DNA of 64,000 nucleotides from Lactobacillus sp. (GTDB taxonomy: Bacteria > Bacillota > Bacilli > Lactobacillales > Lactobacillaceae), in contig JALCDX010000004.1 of NCBI GenBank assembly GCA_022641965.1, positions 1-64,000 on the forward strand, given 5' to 3'. Positions 7,903-16,010 of this stretch are shown here, piece after piece. The notes under the pieces are model-generated. The model saw only the letters and a program-made list of their open reading frames with translations, made no database searches and was not told the origin of the DNA. Made by a program: the position numbers and the translations under genes. Each line of letters starts with the position of its first letter. The first letter of the stretch is position 1.

Positions 7903-8428
7903 TTTTCTCTTTTTCCTCTTTTTTATCTTTTTCTTTACGCTCTTCGTCATCATCCGGTGGCGGCGTAACTTTAAAATACAAATCAGTCCACTTGTCATTT
8001 CTTTCCTTCACTGACACCAACATGCTGGTACGGGAACATTTAAATTTTGCATTGCTGACATTCATAATTAACGGCATGTGTCCTTGCCCAAATTGATTAG
8101 TTAAACGCAGCATTTGATGATAGCGACTTAGAGTATAAGTTTTCTTCTGACCATGCTTGCCTTTATCCTTAATAGTAAAAAGGATCCGATAGCTATCAGA
8201 ACGATCTGTTTCAACGCGGCACCACTCGCCCTTTTGCAAAAAGCGATCCAGCTGCACGTATCCGTAAAAAATTTCGCTATCTTGACTCATATTTTTTTCA
8301 GGCTCTGCTTGCAGCAATTTAAAGCAGCCAAAGAGCTGAGAAATTGTCAAGACACACAGGATCGTTACTGCCAGACTAAGCACTACTTCCACTAATGAAA
8401 AAGCTGCTCGCCGTTTAGTGCACTGCAT
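7826..8428 (-). CDS. comGF: ComGF-like competence pseudopilus component
   Basis: About 200 residues from the ATG at 8428 (MQCTKRRAAFSLVE). Longer frames upstream run through comGE and are unlikely. The N-terminus AFSLVEVVLSLAVTI is a class III prepilin signal (cleavage before F, Glu at +5). The central part (EWCRVETDRSDSYRILFTI...YTLSRYHQMLRLTNQ) resembles ComGF. The C-terminus is odd: PPPDDDEERKEKDKKEEKEK and the rest is a highly charged tail encoded by an A-rich tract that overlaps comGG. It overlaps comGE by 14 bases, implying coupling. Confidence 0.75.
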   Translation of the reverse strand: MQCTKRRAAFSLVEVVLSLAVTILCVLTISQLFGCFKLLQAEPEKNMSQDSEIFYGYVQLDRFLQKGEWCRVETDRSDSYRILFTIKDKGKHGQKKTYTLSRYHQMLRLTNQFGQGHMPLIMNVSNAKFKCSRTSMLVSVKERNDKWTDLYFKVTPPPDDDEERKEKDKKEEKEKNDVKKNKSQRLVKQRDGTSNVSGPR

Positions 8429-8681
8429 AATCAATACCCGTTTCTGCATCTTGAATTTGCTTATTCCCATGCAATTGATAGACATGATTTCGTACTTTAA
8501 TCGTTGATCGATCAGTTTTATGCAAAACGTGCCAAGCATATGCCCGCTCCAAACGCTGTTCAACGCCTTGGCGAGCCACTTTGGTCTGGCCCAAACAGTA
8601 AAACAGCACTTCCACGCTAACAGCCGCAATGAACAAAGCAACGCAAGCCTCGGCCAGTAAAAAGCCCTTTTTCTTAACCAA
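8415..8681 (-). CDS. comGE: ComGE-like minor pseudopilin
   Basis: Small protein of 88 residues opening VKKKGFLLAEACVALFIAAVSVEVLFYCL, which is a prepilin-like leader: a basic start, G-F cleavage site, Glu at +5 and a hydrophobic stalk. The start is TTG at 8681, within the end of comGD, with GGGGAAAG upstream. Operon position between comGD and comGF supports ComGE. It would be processed by the ComC prepilin peptidase, which is not encoded here, and act in the transformation pseudopilus. Confidence 0.7.
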   Translation of the reverse strand: MVKKKGFLLAEACVALFIAAVSVEVLFYCLGQTKVARQGVEQRLERAYAWHVLHKTDRSTIKVRNHVYQLHGNKQIQDAETGIDYAVH

Positions 8682-9102
8682 AACTAATCTTTCCCCATTC
8701 TAATTGCATCGTTACCAACTTGCGCTTGCCATTTTGCTCAAAGCCCAGCGTTCGTGGAGCAGTAGTTCCGGCTCCACGAATTGAAAAAGTATTTTGTCTG
8801 CCCATTTGAACATTGACTGATTTATCAAAAGGCACGTGCTTAAAACCGCGACCTGGATAAACTACCAGCAATTCATGCTTCAGCGGCAAATTGGTAATCT
8901 TGACGGTTTGTTCTTTTAAAATCGCATATCGCTTAGCATATTCAATCTCGCTAGTCACGGTTTCAATAGTTCGGTTAAAAGCCATGCGCTGCCGGTACTG
9001 CTGCAAATTCACCGCGGGCCAAGTTACTAGCAAGGCAGCTATTGCCAAGACAACAATACTTTCAACTAAACTAAAGGCCTTACTTTTCGTGAACTTTTCC
9101 AT
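8674..9102 (-). CDS. comGD: ComGD-like minor pseudopilin
   Basis: Protein of 142 residues with prepilin leader KAFSLVESIVVLAIAALLVTW (cleavage before F, Glu at +5), followed by a globular domain with INVQ-like beta segments (VNVQMGRQNTFSIRGAG). It matches GspH/ComGD-type proteins. It overlaps comGC by 23 bases and has no separate strong ribosome site, so it is probably translated by coupling. It works with ComGC in the pseudopilus that brings DNA through the wall. Confidence 0.82.
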   Translation of the reverse strand: MEKFTKSKAFSLVESIVVLAIAALLVTWPAVNLQQYRQRMAFNRTIETVTSEIEYAKRYAILKEQTVKITNLPLKHELLVVYPGRGFKHVPFDKSVNVQMGRQNTFSIRGAGTTAPRTLGFEQNGKRKLVTMQLEWGKISFG

Positions 9103-9397
9103 CAGAAATCATGTAGCCAGCTGCGGCTTTTTTAGCTTGTTCACTCGACAAAAGCTTTTCTTTTTCTGCTTCTTCCCAGCTATTAATCTTCTTGTCTGAC
9201 AAGTCAATTTGAGTCTGCAAGGTGGTTCTAAACGCACGATCGCTAGTCGATTTTGCTTTATCCTTTTGTTCAACCAAATTAGGCGCAATTAATAAAATAA
9301 GCATGGCAATAATTGCGACGACAATTACCATTTCAATTAAGGTAAAACCTTCGGCCTGACGTTTTTTTGCTAATGCTGTTTGTAAAGTTTTCATCAT
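9080..9397 (-). CDS. comGC: ComGC major competence pseudopilin
   Basis: Protein of 105 residues. It has the strict class III prepilin signal EGFTLIEMVIVVAIIAMLILLIAP: cleavage between G and F, Glu at +5 and a long hydrophobic helix that mediates fibre assembly. A short charged C-terminal region follows, with the motif QIDLSDKK typical of ComGC. Two ATGs (9397, 9394) follow AAAGGAAAA. It is the main subunit of the transformation pilus, placed between comGB and comGD as in other Firmicutes. Confidence 0.92.
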   Translation of the reverse strand: MMKTLQTALAKKRQAEGFTLIEMVIVVAIIAMLILLIAPNLVEQKDKAKSTSDRAFRTTLQTQIDLSDKKINSWEEAEKEKLLSSEQAKKAAAGYMISDGKVHEK

Positions 9398-9406
9398 TTT
9401 TCCTTT

Positions 9407-10408
9407 CTACAGCTGCTGCATCATGTCATACATTGGCAGCAGCAATTTCAAATACATGCCAATAATAGCTAAGCCAATTAAAATAAAACAAACTGGTTGC
9501 AAACTGACGATAATACGGTTCAAACGCCGCGTCAGTTCATAAAAAATTGATTGTCCCAAAGTTCGGCAGCGTTTTGATAACTCTGATTTATCAGAGCCGC
9601 CAGCTAAAAGCAGCTGCAAGCTCTGAGGCAAAATTTGATTATCAGACACAATAGTTTTTAGAGACTGTCCTGTTTCCAGCTGCCTAGTGATCTGCTCACC
9701 AAGGACTGCCTGCAAGCTGCCTGGTGTCTGTGAAGCTGCCAAGCGGCAAATTTGCCGCAATGAAAAACCGTTTCCCAGGAGCATGGCTAAGTCATAGGTC
9801 ACCAAATACTGCACGTAAAGCCGCACTGAAGACCCAATAATAGGGAATTTGCCCAGTTTGCACATTGCCCGATAGTCCTGGCGGTGAAAAAGCATCACGC
9901 CGTAGCAGCTAAATCCCAAAATAATCAGGGCAAAAGCTGCAATTCCCACAATTAATAAATTGCCAGTCCAATTACCGGTTTCGAATTGACTCTGGACAAA
10001 GGTTTGCATAAAAATTAGCAAAATGATCATCATTACTACTAAGACTGCTGGATAAGCCAACTCTGCCTTAATCTTTTTGATTTGTTTGTTTTTAAGCCGC
10101 ATGAGCTCAGACAATTGCGTTAAACATTCAACCAACTTACCTTCTTGGAAAGCTAAGTTCAATTGCGAAGCCAGCGTGCGGCTAAAGCCAGCTTTCAGCA
10201 AGCTTGTACCCAAACTGGTGCCTGTCCGCAAGTCTTTTTTCAGCTGCTTAGCCAGCCAAGCTTGTTTGGGCCAAATAACCGTTAACAGCTCTAAACCCTG
10301 TTTTAACGAATAACCATTTTTTAGCACCTGCTGCAAATAATCTAAAAAGACTAATTGATCGTCGCTAGATAATTTAGCCGTACCAGAATGCTTCCTTTGT
10401 AGCCGCAT
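9407..10408 (-). CDS. comGB: ComGB polytopic inner membrane protein of the pseudopilus machine
   Basis: Type II secretion F-domain protein of 333 residues from the ATG at 10408, which has AAGGAG seven bases upstream (a TTG directly before it is less likely). Two GspF-like repeats are seen: LSELMRLKNKQIKKIKAELAYPAVL and TLGQSIFYELTRRLNRIIVSLQPVCFI. Hydrophobic segments lie at about 123-145, 153-180 and 305-328. It is the membrane platform on which ComGA acts and overlaps comGA by 35 bases. Confidence 0.9.
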   Translation of the reverse strand: MRLQRKHSGTAKLSSDDQLVFLDYLQQVLKNGYSLKQGLELLTVIWPKQAWLAKQLKKDLRTGTSLGTSLLKAGFSRTLASQLNLAFQEGKLVECLTQLSELMRLKNKQIKKIKAELAYPAVLVVMMIILLIFMQTFVQSQFETGNWTGNLLIVGIAAFALIILGFSCYGVMLFHRQDYRAMCKLGKFPIIGSSVRLYVQYLVTYDLAMLLGNGFSLRQICRLAASQTPGSLQAVLGEQITRQLETGQSLKTIVSDNQILPQSLQLLLAGGSDKSELSKRCRTLGQSIFYELTRRLNRIIVSLQPVCFILIGLAIIGMYLKLLLPMYDMMQQL

Positions 10409-11333
10409 CAATCTTCTCCTTTGCTTGCAAATCTGTTAAATGCTCTTGCCAGGAGACGAAAGTCCCCTCTTCGTGCCAATCGCTTTGACAGGCGATATCT
10501 AGCAAACATGCCAATCTTCCTTCACAATCAGGCAGCAAGCGTTGATATGAAACAGCCGTTAAACAATTCCGCAATTTCCCTGGTTCAATTCCTAAACCAG
10601 TCAGCCTCGATATTGTTTGCAGGGTGCTTTTGGCATGAACAGTTGCTAAAACCAAGTGACCGCTTAAGGCAGCATTGACAGCTATTTTGGCACTAGTCCG
10701 GTCTCTAATTTCACCAATAATCAAAATATCTGGCCGGTGACGCAGCGCTGCTTTTAACAAATTCGGATAGGTCATGCCTGCTTCAGCATTGACTTGCGCT
10801 TGCAAAAAGCCGTCTTCTTGAATTTCAACTGGATCTTCAATTGTCATCGTCATTTTTGATGCAGACAGCAGTCGTGCCAAATCATACATTAAACTGGTTT
10901 TTCCTGAACCAGTTGGGCCGCTAGTTATAATCATGCCCCGCTGGTTAGCCAAGTTGGTCAATTGCTGCAGTTGGTTTGGTAAAAAATAGCGATTATTTTG
11001 ACTAGCATAAATAATCCGCATTACCAAAGACTCACGATTGCGATAATCACCCAAACAAGAAAAGCGCAAATTTATAATTTGCTGATCAACTTGATACATC
11101 CAGGCGCCAATTTGCGGGCGACGATGTTCAGCCAAATCCATTTGAGCAGAAAATTTCAAGTAATTCAGTAAATCATTGCCTGTCCGCTTATCAAGCTCTT
11201 GCCACGTTGCTAGGCCTAGCTCAGTTCTCATTTTCACCTTAAAACTTGCTGCTGAAGGCAAAATAAAAACGTCACTCGCTCGCCGGGCAATCGCTGCACT
11301 TAACAAGTCTTGAACTAATTTTTTAATCTCCAC
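10374..11333 (-). CDS. comGA: ComGA assembly ATPase of the transformation pseudopilus
   Basis: GspE/PilB-family ATPase of 319 residues. Walker A is GPTGSGKTSLMYD (about 139-151), with an Asp box (IEDPVEI) and Walker B DILIIGEIRDRTSA followed by the His box GHLVLATVHAKS. The start is GTG at 11333 with GAGGAGG upstream. It is the first gene of the comG operon, which therefore reads comGA-GB-GC-GD-GE-GF-GG without gaps. The operon suggests a capacity for natural transformation, provided comGF/GG and the remote com genes are intact. Confidence 0.93.
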   Translation of the reverse strand: MEIKKLVQDLLSAAIARRASDVFILPSAASFKVKMRTELGLATWQELDKRTGNDLLNYLKFSAQMDLAEHRRPQIGAWMYQVDQQIINLRFSCLGDYRNRESLVMRIIYASQNNRYFLPNQLQQLTNLANQRGMIITSGPTGSGKTSLMYDLARLLSASKMTMTIEDPVEIQEDGFLQAQVNAEAGMTYPNLLKAALRHRPDILIIGEIRDRTSAKIAVNAALSGHLVLATVHAKSTLQTISRLTGLGIEPGKLRNCLTAVSYQRLLPDCEGRLACLLDIACQSDWHEEGTFVSWQEHLTDLQAKEKIDAATKEAFWYG

Positions 11334-11363
11334 AACATTCCTCCTCTCTAGCCCTCAACTTTA

Positions 11364-11371
11364 TATACGCA
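11364..11371 (-). promoter_or_regulatory. Possible competence sigma-factor (cin-box-like) element upstream of comGA
   Basis: The minus strand reads TGCGTATA 30 bases before the comGA start. It differs at two positions from the streptococcal/lactococcal ComX box TACGAATA. A TTGACT further upstream is spaced 20 bases from TATATA, which is poor for a vegetative promoter. This is suggestive only. Confidence 0.3.
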
Positions 11372-11391
11372 AAATGAGTCGAAAAATAGTC

Positions 11392-11426
11392 AAAAAAATC
11401 GGCTTAGCAAAAAATTGCTAAGTCGA
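11392..11426 (-). terminator. Terminator between yebC and comGA
   Basis: A 12-bp stem with one G-U pair (TCGACTTAGCAA / TTGCTAAGCCGA on the minus strand) with a four-base loop is followed by seven T. It ends yebC transcription and isolates the comG operon. Confidence 0.85.
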
Positions 11427-11450
11427 TTCAAAATATAGAAATTTTAATTG

Positions 11451-12179
11451 TTAGTCTTCGTCAGCAGCAGCTGTATAGACATTAGAAACATCATCATTGT
11501 CTTCCAATGCGTCAATCAAATGCTGGAATTGTTCCTTTTTATTGTCTGGAACAGCAGTCGTATTTTGCGGTACCATGGTTAATTCAGCATCAGCCAGCTT
11601 ATAGCCTGCCTTTTCTAAGGCATCGCGAACGGCCGTGAATTGCTTAGGATCGGTATAAATTTCGTAAGCATCATCACTAGTTTCCAGGTCGTCGCCACCA
11701 GCATCCATCACATCTAACAGTACTTGATCTTCATCAGCGTCAGTGGTTGAGCGATCAATCACGATGTAGCCTTTGCGATCAAACATATAAGAAACAGAGC
11801 CGGTTGCGCCTAATGAACCCCCATTACGTGTGAAGGCCATCCGAACAGCAGAAGCGGTCCGGTTCTTATTGTCGGTCAAAGCCTCAACGAACACGGCTAC
11901 GCCACCAGGTGCATAGCCTTCGTAAGTGATTTCATCGTAATGTTCTTCTGAGTTGCCTTCAGCTTTTTTAATTGCCCGTTCGATATTGGATTTTGGCATG
12001 TTGTTTGCACGTGCCTTATCCATAATCATCCGCAAATTAGGATTCGCTGACGGCTCAGGACCACCTTGCTTTGCTGCCATATAAATTTCCCGAGATAATT
12101 TTTGGAAAATTTTACCTCTTTTAGCGTCTTGTGCATTCTTGCGGCCTTGAATGTTGTGCCATTTTGAATGTCCTGACAT
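11451..12179 (-). CDS. YebC/PmpR-family probable transcriptional or translational regulator
   Basis: Protein of 242 residues with the characteristic start [23 protein letters not shown] and the later motifs [23 protein letters not shown] and [14 protein letters not shown], diagnostic of the YebC family. AGAGGG precedes the ATG. Members have been described as DNA-binding regulators and more recently as factors relieving ribosome stalling at prolines; which role applies here cannot be told from sequence. It has its own terminator and sits directly upstream of comG. Confidence 0.93.
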   Translation of the reverse strand: MSGHSKWHNIQGRKNAQDAKRGKIFQKLSREIYMAAKQGGPEPSANPNLRMIMDKARANNMPKSNIERAIKKAEGNSEEHYDEITYEGYAPGGVAVFVEALTDNKNRTASAVRMAFTRNGGSLGATGSVSYMFDRKGYIVIDRSTTDADEDQVLLDVMDAGGDDLETSDDAYEIYTDPKQFTAVRDALEKAGYKLADAELTMVPQNTTAVPDNKKEQFQHLIDALEDNDDVSNVYTAAADED

Positions 12180-12260
12180 CAGTATCCCTCTTTCTTTTAC
12201 AAATCTTTAACAGAATAATTCTAACTCACCCGCAAGGGTAATTCAATAAATCTTCCCGAC

Positions 12261-12292
12261 AAAAAAGCCCTGTGGCGCCTACCGACAGGGCT
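12261..12292 (-). terminator. Terminator after the phosphatase locus
   Basis: An 8-bp stem (AGCCCTGT / ACAGGGCT) encloses a loop with the self-complementary GGCGCC. Six T follow on the minus strand. The rest of the 264-base gap between yebC and the phosphatase pseudogene shows no gene that I can support. Confidence 0.8.
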
Positions 12293-12443
12293 CTTAGTCT
12301 TAAAGAATTCGTTGGGACCAGGCAAAAATCAGCTTGTGATAATTTAAAATTCCGATGTTAGCTGAAAAATAAGAGGATAAAAGAATGAACTCAATTTAGC
12401 AAAACTTCAGCTAGATTCTCTAGGACTGTCTGTTATTTTAACA

Positions 12444-12933
12444 CTAATTTTGCTTCTGTAAGCAGTTATTGCGCAATTCTTTCAACAAAGCTTCACAGCC
12501 ACGCTTAATTTCTGAAAATGCGGTATCAAAATCGCCACTGTACCACGGATCATCAATATCCTTAGTCGAACCGGCAAAACTTAACAGTTTGTGTTCTTTA
12601 TGAGCTGGATCACCACCGCTGATGCGGTTCAATATCATAAAAATTTTCTTCATCCATGCCGATAATCAAATCAAATTTTTGATAATCCGCAGCCGTCATT
12701 TGTCGAGCATGATGAGTCTCAAATGGGATACCCTGCTTCATCAGTTCCCGCTTAGTGCGAGGATCTAAGTCATGACCGAATTTGCCAAAAGGAATTTCAT
12801 CCCGAGTAGTAGCGGCTGAAGCGACCTCGATCTGGTCGCTCAAGTCAGCTTGCAAAATCATTTGCCTGAACAGAAATTCAGCCATTGGTGAACGGCAGAC
12901 ATTGCCATGACACACGAACAAGATTTTAATCAT
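12444..12933 (-). pseudogene. Low-molecular-weight protein tyrosine phosphatase, frameshifted
   Basis: The N-terminal frame (ATG at 12933, RBS AAGGAAGGTG) encodes the active-site loop VCHGNVCRSPMAEF and runs to IIGMDEENFYDI before a TGA near 12612. The rest of the domain is in the next frame: NRISGGDPAHKEHK, then the catalytic-acid motif DDPWYSGDF, ending at 12444. Removing one T from ATATTGAAC (plus 12627-12635) would join the frames as DMNRISGGD. So a single-base insertion breaks an otherwise intact gene of about 160 residues, or it is a sequencing error. It overlaps the upstream membrane protein gene by 8 bases. Confidence 0.85.
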
Positions 12934-13645
12934 GCTTGCGCACCTTCCTTTTGCCAAAATGCCAAACAATCAGACCAGCTAAACTAAATAGCAAGCTCAA
13001 GTAAGCTATTGACCCGACCGTTAATTGAATGCCACGGTAAAAATCTGCCTGTAAAGCAGGCTCAGCATTGCCAGTCAGAATTAATAAAACGGCAAACAGG
13101 GCCACATTAAGCAAGCCGATCAGCCAAATACCGAGCCCATGTCCGAGCAGCAGTAATAAAATGCTAAATGCCAAAATCCCAGCGATAATAAAGAAATAAG
13201 CTTGGTATTTATGCAAATAGCTGCTGATCTCATCTTCAACCTGTTTCAACTGCGTTTTAGGCAGCAAGTTTAAAATTTTGCGGGCATCACTGCGGCTGAG
13301 ACCAGTTTTTGTGAGGGTGGACAGTAAATATTGATTTGTCCGTGCTTCAAGCTGATCGCTTTGCTGACTTAATTCAAACATCGACCAATATGAGGCTTGG
13401 TACGAGAACTTACGTGGTACTTTTTGCAAGAGCAGGTCATCTGCACCTGTAGTTTTAATTAACGACCAAGCAGCTTGAGCATTGTAATCGTCACTGGCTT
13501 TTATTTCTTTAGCAATGACGCTTTTGATCATCCCATGAAAGTTATTAACTTTTAAAGTAACTGGCGCTGTAAGCAGCAGCCACATCGCCGCTACGCCTAA
13601 AATTATAGTTACGATTCTGGCTAACCAGCCTGGCTTTTGCTTCAT
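12926..13645 (-). CDS. Integral membrane protein of unknown function
   Basis: Protein of 239 residues, not recognised. One N-terminal hydrophobic helix (about 9-29) is followed by an extracellular or loop region of about 115 residues, then three close hydrophobic segments (about 148-168, 172-190, 205-230) and a basic C-terminus FGKRKVRKHD. The topology resembles small lactobacillar membrane proteins with one helix, a large loop and a C-terminal helical bundle. It overlaps the phosphatase locus by 8 bases, so the two are likely co-expressed. Start ATG 13645 follows AAGGAAGC. Confidence 0.7.
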   Translation of the reverse strand: MKQKPGWLARIVTIILGVAAMWLLLTAPVTLKVNNFHGMIKSVIAKEIKASDDYNAQAAWSLIKTTGADDLLLQKVPRKFSYQASYWSMFELSQQSDQLEARTNQYLLSTLTKTGLSRSDARKILNLLPKTQLKQVEDEISSYLHKYQAYFFIIAGILAFSILLLLLGHGLGIWLIGLLNVALFAVLLILTGNAEPALQADFYRGIQLTVGSIAYLSLLFSLAGLIVWHFGKRKVRKHD

Positions 13646-13713
13646 TATTTTTGCTTCCTTTAATCAGACTACTATTAAGAATAGCCTCTCTCAGCCCGAA
13701 ACAAAAGTCTAAA

Positions 13714-15633
13714 TTACAGTCTCAGCTTGCTGTAATTCAGCAGCAAAGCACTAGTTACTACCGAAACAGAGCTAAAAGCCATTGCTAGCGCCGCTAATTC
13801 TGGACTTAGCATCAAACCCACCTTGGCGAATAAGCCAGCCGCGATCGGGATTCCAATCAAGTTGTAAATAAAAGCCCAGAATAAATTTAATTTAATCCGT
13901 CTAAAAATTTTCCTAGCCAAAGCAATCGCCTTAGGGACACCGAGCAAATCGCTGCTGGTTAGTACAATATCGCTGCTCGAAATAGCAATGTCCGTACCAC
14001 TGCCCATGGCAATGCCTACATCAGCTTGCGCTAAAGCAGGGGCATCGTTGATGCCATCGCCAACAAAGGCAGTCGAGCCATGCTGCTGCAATGTTTTAAC
14101 CGCGGCGACTTTTTTTGCGGGCAGCACATCAGCGATTACTTGCTTGATGCCAAGCTGACTGGCAATCGACGCAGCAGCGCGATGGCTATCGCCAGTAATC
14201 ATTGCAACTCGCAGGTCTTGCCGCCGCAAATCTGCTAAAGCTCGTTTAGCATTCTTTTTAGGCAAATCTTTAAAAGCTAATAAGCCGATAATTTTCTTGC
14301 CTTGCAAAACATAGCTAACAGTTTTGCCTTCAGCGGCAAGCTCTTCAGCCTGCTGAGTCCAGGTCGAATTGACAGCAGCAGTGGGTAATAGCCGCCGATT
14401 GCCTACTGAATAAAGCTGACCGTCAATTTCGGCGGCCGTGCCCTTGCCGGCCAAAACTTGGCTATGTTCGGCAGCAGGAATAGCAATCTTTTCTTTCTGG
14501 GCAGCAGTTATGACTGCTTGTGCTAGCGGATGTGTAACTTTTTGTTCAACGGCCGCGGCAACTGCTAAAACAGTTTTCCGCTCTCCAATCAAATCCGTTA
14601 ATTCAGGCTGACCTTTGGTCAAAGTCCCAGTTTTATCGAAGGCAATTTGCTGAAGTTCAACAGCTTTTTCTAAAACTTCGCCATTTTTAATTAAGACGCC
14701 GCTGCGTGCACTGCGCCCCATGCCGACCATTAAGGCAGTTGGAGTGGCTAAGCCGAGCGCACATGGGCAAGCAATAACGATCACTGAAACGCCAAATAGC
14801 ATGGCCTGCGTAAAACTTGCTCCAAGCAGAACAAACCAAATGGCAAAAGTCAGCAAAGCCAAAATCAAAACAGCAGGCACGAAAATGCCGGCAATACGGT
14901 CAACTAAACTTTCAATTGGAGCATGGCTGGTTTGAGCTTTGCGCATCATTTCGCCAATTTGGGCCAAAGTTGTGTCTTGGCCGGTCTGCGTGACTTCGAC
15001 TTCGATTAGGCCAGTCGTATTCATTGTCGCGCCGATTACTTGATCACCAGGTTGTTTAGCCACCGGAACGCTTTCACCAGTTACCAATGATTCATCGATT
15101 TCTGTTTCACCTGTTAAAATTTTCCCATCAACTGGGACTTTGGCTCCTGCGGGCACTCTGACCCGGTCACCCTGCCGAACTTGCTCGATAGGCAAATTTT
15201 GATATTTTCCATCACGCCAAACTTCGGCCATGGCTGCTTGCAAACTCAACAATTTTTTGACTGCATCATTGGCACGATTGCTCATTCGTTCTGATAAATA
15301 ATCACCCAGCAATACGAATAGCGTGACCAAGGCCGCGCTTTCAAAATATTCTGCTATGCCAGTCAAAACAGCAAATAAACTATAGAAATAAGTAACAGTT
15401 GTACTAACAGCAACTAGCGTGTTCATATTGGCTTTATGAAGTTTAAAAGCTGCCCAAGCACTTGACCAGTAAGGTCGAGCCGAAATTAGCATAATGATGG
15501 TAGTCGACGCTAAGGCCACCCATTCTTGTCCTGAATAATGCCAGCCAAAAGGCATCGTCAGCATTTGCCAAATTAATGGCAACGAAAAAATTAAAGTTAG
15601 CCAAAAACGCTGACCCATAGTTAATTTTTTCAT
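13714..15633 (-). CDS. copA: Copper-translocating P1B-type ATPase
   Basis: Exporter of 639 residues from the ATG at 15633, which overlaps the stop of the cupredoxin gene (TAATG); a longer frame to 15675 runs inside that gene. Motifs seen: TGES (about 185), metal-site CPC in ACPCALGLATP (289-291), phosphorylation site DKTGTLTKG (Asp333), THPL and GDGINDAPALAQADVGIAMGSG. There is no N-terminal heavy-metal-binding domain; the protein starts with basic residues and the first helix. This fits the copY-cupA-copA arrangement, where CupA supplies copper. Confidence 0.93.
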   Translation of the reverse strand: MKKLTMGQRFWLTLIFSLPLIWQMLTMPFGWHYSGQEWVALASTTIIMLISARPYWSSAWAAFKLHKANMNTLVAVSTTVTYFYSLFAVLTGIAEYFESAALVTLFVLLGDYLSERMSNRANDAVKKLLSLQAAMAEVWRDGKYQNLPIEQVRQGDRVRVPAGAKVPVDGKILTGETEIDESLVTGESVPVAKQPGDQVIGATMNTTGLIEVEVTQTGQDTTLAQIGEMMRKAQTSHAPIESLVDRIAGIFVPAVLILALLTFAIWFVLLGASFTQAMLFGVSVIVIACPCALGLATPTALMVGMGRSARSGVLIKNGEVLEKAVELQQIAFDKTGTLTKGQPELTDLIGERKTVLAVAAAVEQKVTHPLAQAVITAAQKEKIAIPAAEHSQVLAGKGTAAEIDGQLYSVGNRRLLPTAAVNSTWTQQAEELAAEGKTVSYVLQGKKIIGLLAFKDLPKKNAKRALADLRRQDLRVAMITGDSHRAAASIASQLGIKQVIADVLPAKKVAAVKTLQQHGSTAFVGDGINDAPALAQADVGIAMGSGTDIAISSSDIVLTSSDLLGVPKAIALARKIFRRIKLNLFWAFIYNLIGIPIAAGLFAKVGLMLSPELAALAMAFSSVSVVTSALLLNYSKLRL

Positions 15634-16010
15634 TACTTGACGACCACCTTCCCATGAAACATGCCCATGCCACAAGCAAAATTAAAAGTTTTCTTTTCAT
15701 TAGTTGGAATTTTGACAGTTGTCACAGCTTGTTTAGTTAAATCTTCATCGATTCCTAGCTGTTCAAAGACCACATGCGATAAGCAGGCGGTTTGATCATG
15801 CATTTCAAATTTTACTTCAGCCGGAACACCCTGTTTTAAAACAACTGTGGACGGAGAGTAACCGCCATGAACTTTAATGATTGCTGCTTGTTTTTGGGCG
15901 GTCTGTTTCGCTGATTGAGCTTGCTGCTCGTGCTTGCCTAAAAACCACCAGCCAATAAAAACAATTAAGGCTAAAACGACAACTGCTGCTAATAAATGCT
16001 CAACACTCAT
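15633..16010 (-). CDS. Membrane-anchored cupredoxin, CupA-like copper chaperone
   Basis: Protein of 125 residues. A single N-terminal helix (about 6-24) is followed by a cupredoxin-like domain. Potential copper ligands are Cys76 in DQTACLSHVVF and the cluster FACGMGMFHGKVVV (Cys113, Met115, Met117). This pattern and the location between copY and copA match the pneumococcal CupA type, a chaperone that keeps Cu(I) from other sites and hands it to CopA. It overlaps copY by 11 bases and copA by 1 base. Confidence 0.82.
   Translation of the reverse strand: MSVEHLLAAVVVLALIVFIGWWFLGKHEQQAQSAKQTAQKQAAIIKVHGGYSPSTVVLKQGVPAEVKFEMHDQTACLSHVVFEQLGIDEDLTKQAVTTVKIPTNEKKTFNFACGMGMFHGKVVVK

Noticed and set aside
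7911..7965. The A-rich charged tract in comGF as a functional nucleic-acid-binding domain
   Set aside because: It is low-complexity, overlaps comGG and may be only a by-product of the A-rich sequence.
7826..8641. A 271-residue frame as the comGF product
   Set aside because: Its first 70 residues lie in another frame inside comGE and have no family resemblance; the prepilin leader begins at the ATG 8428.
12293..12443. A small RNA or mini-ORF in the gap after the phosphatase locus
   Set aside because: An AGAGGA site precedes an ATG near 12384, but the frame closes within five codons and there is no promoter or terminator to frame a small RNA.
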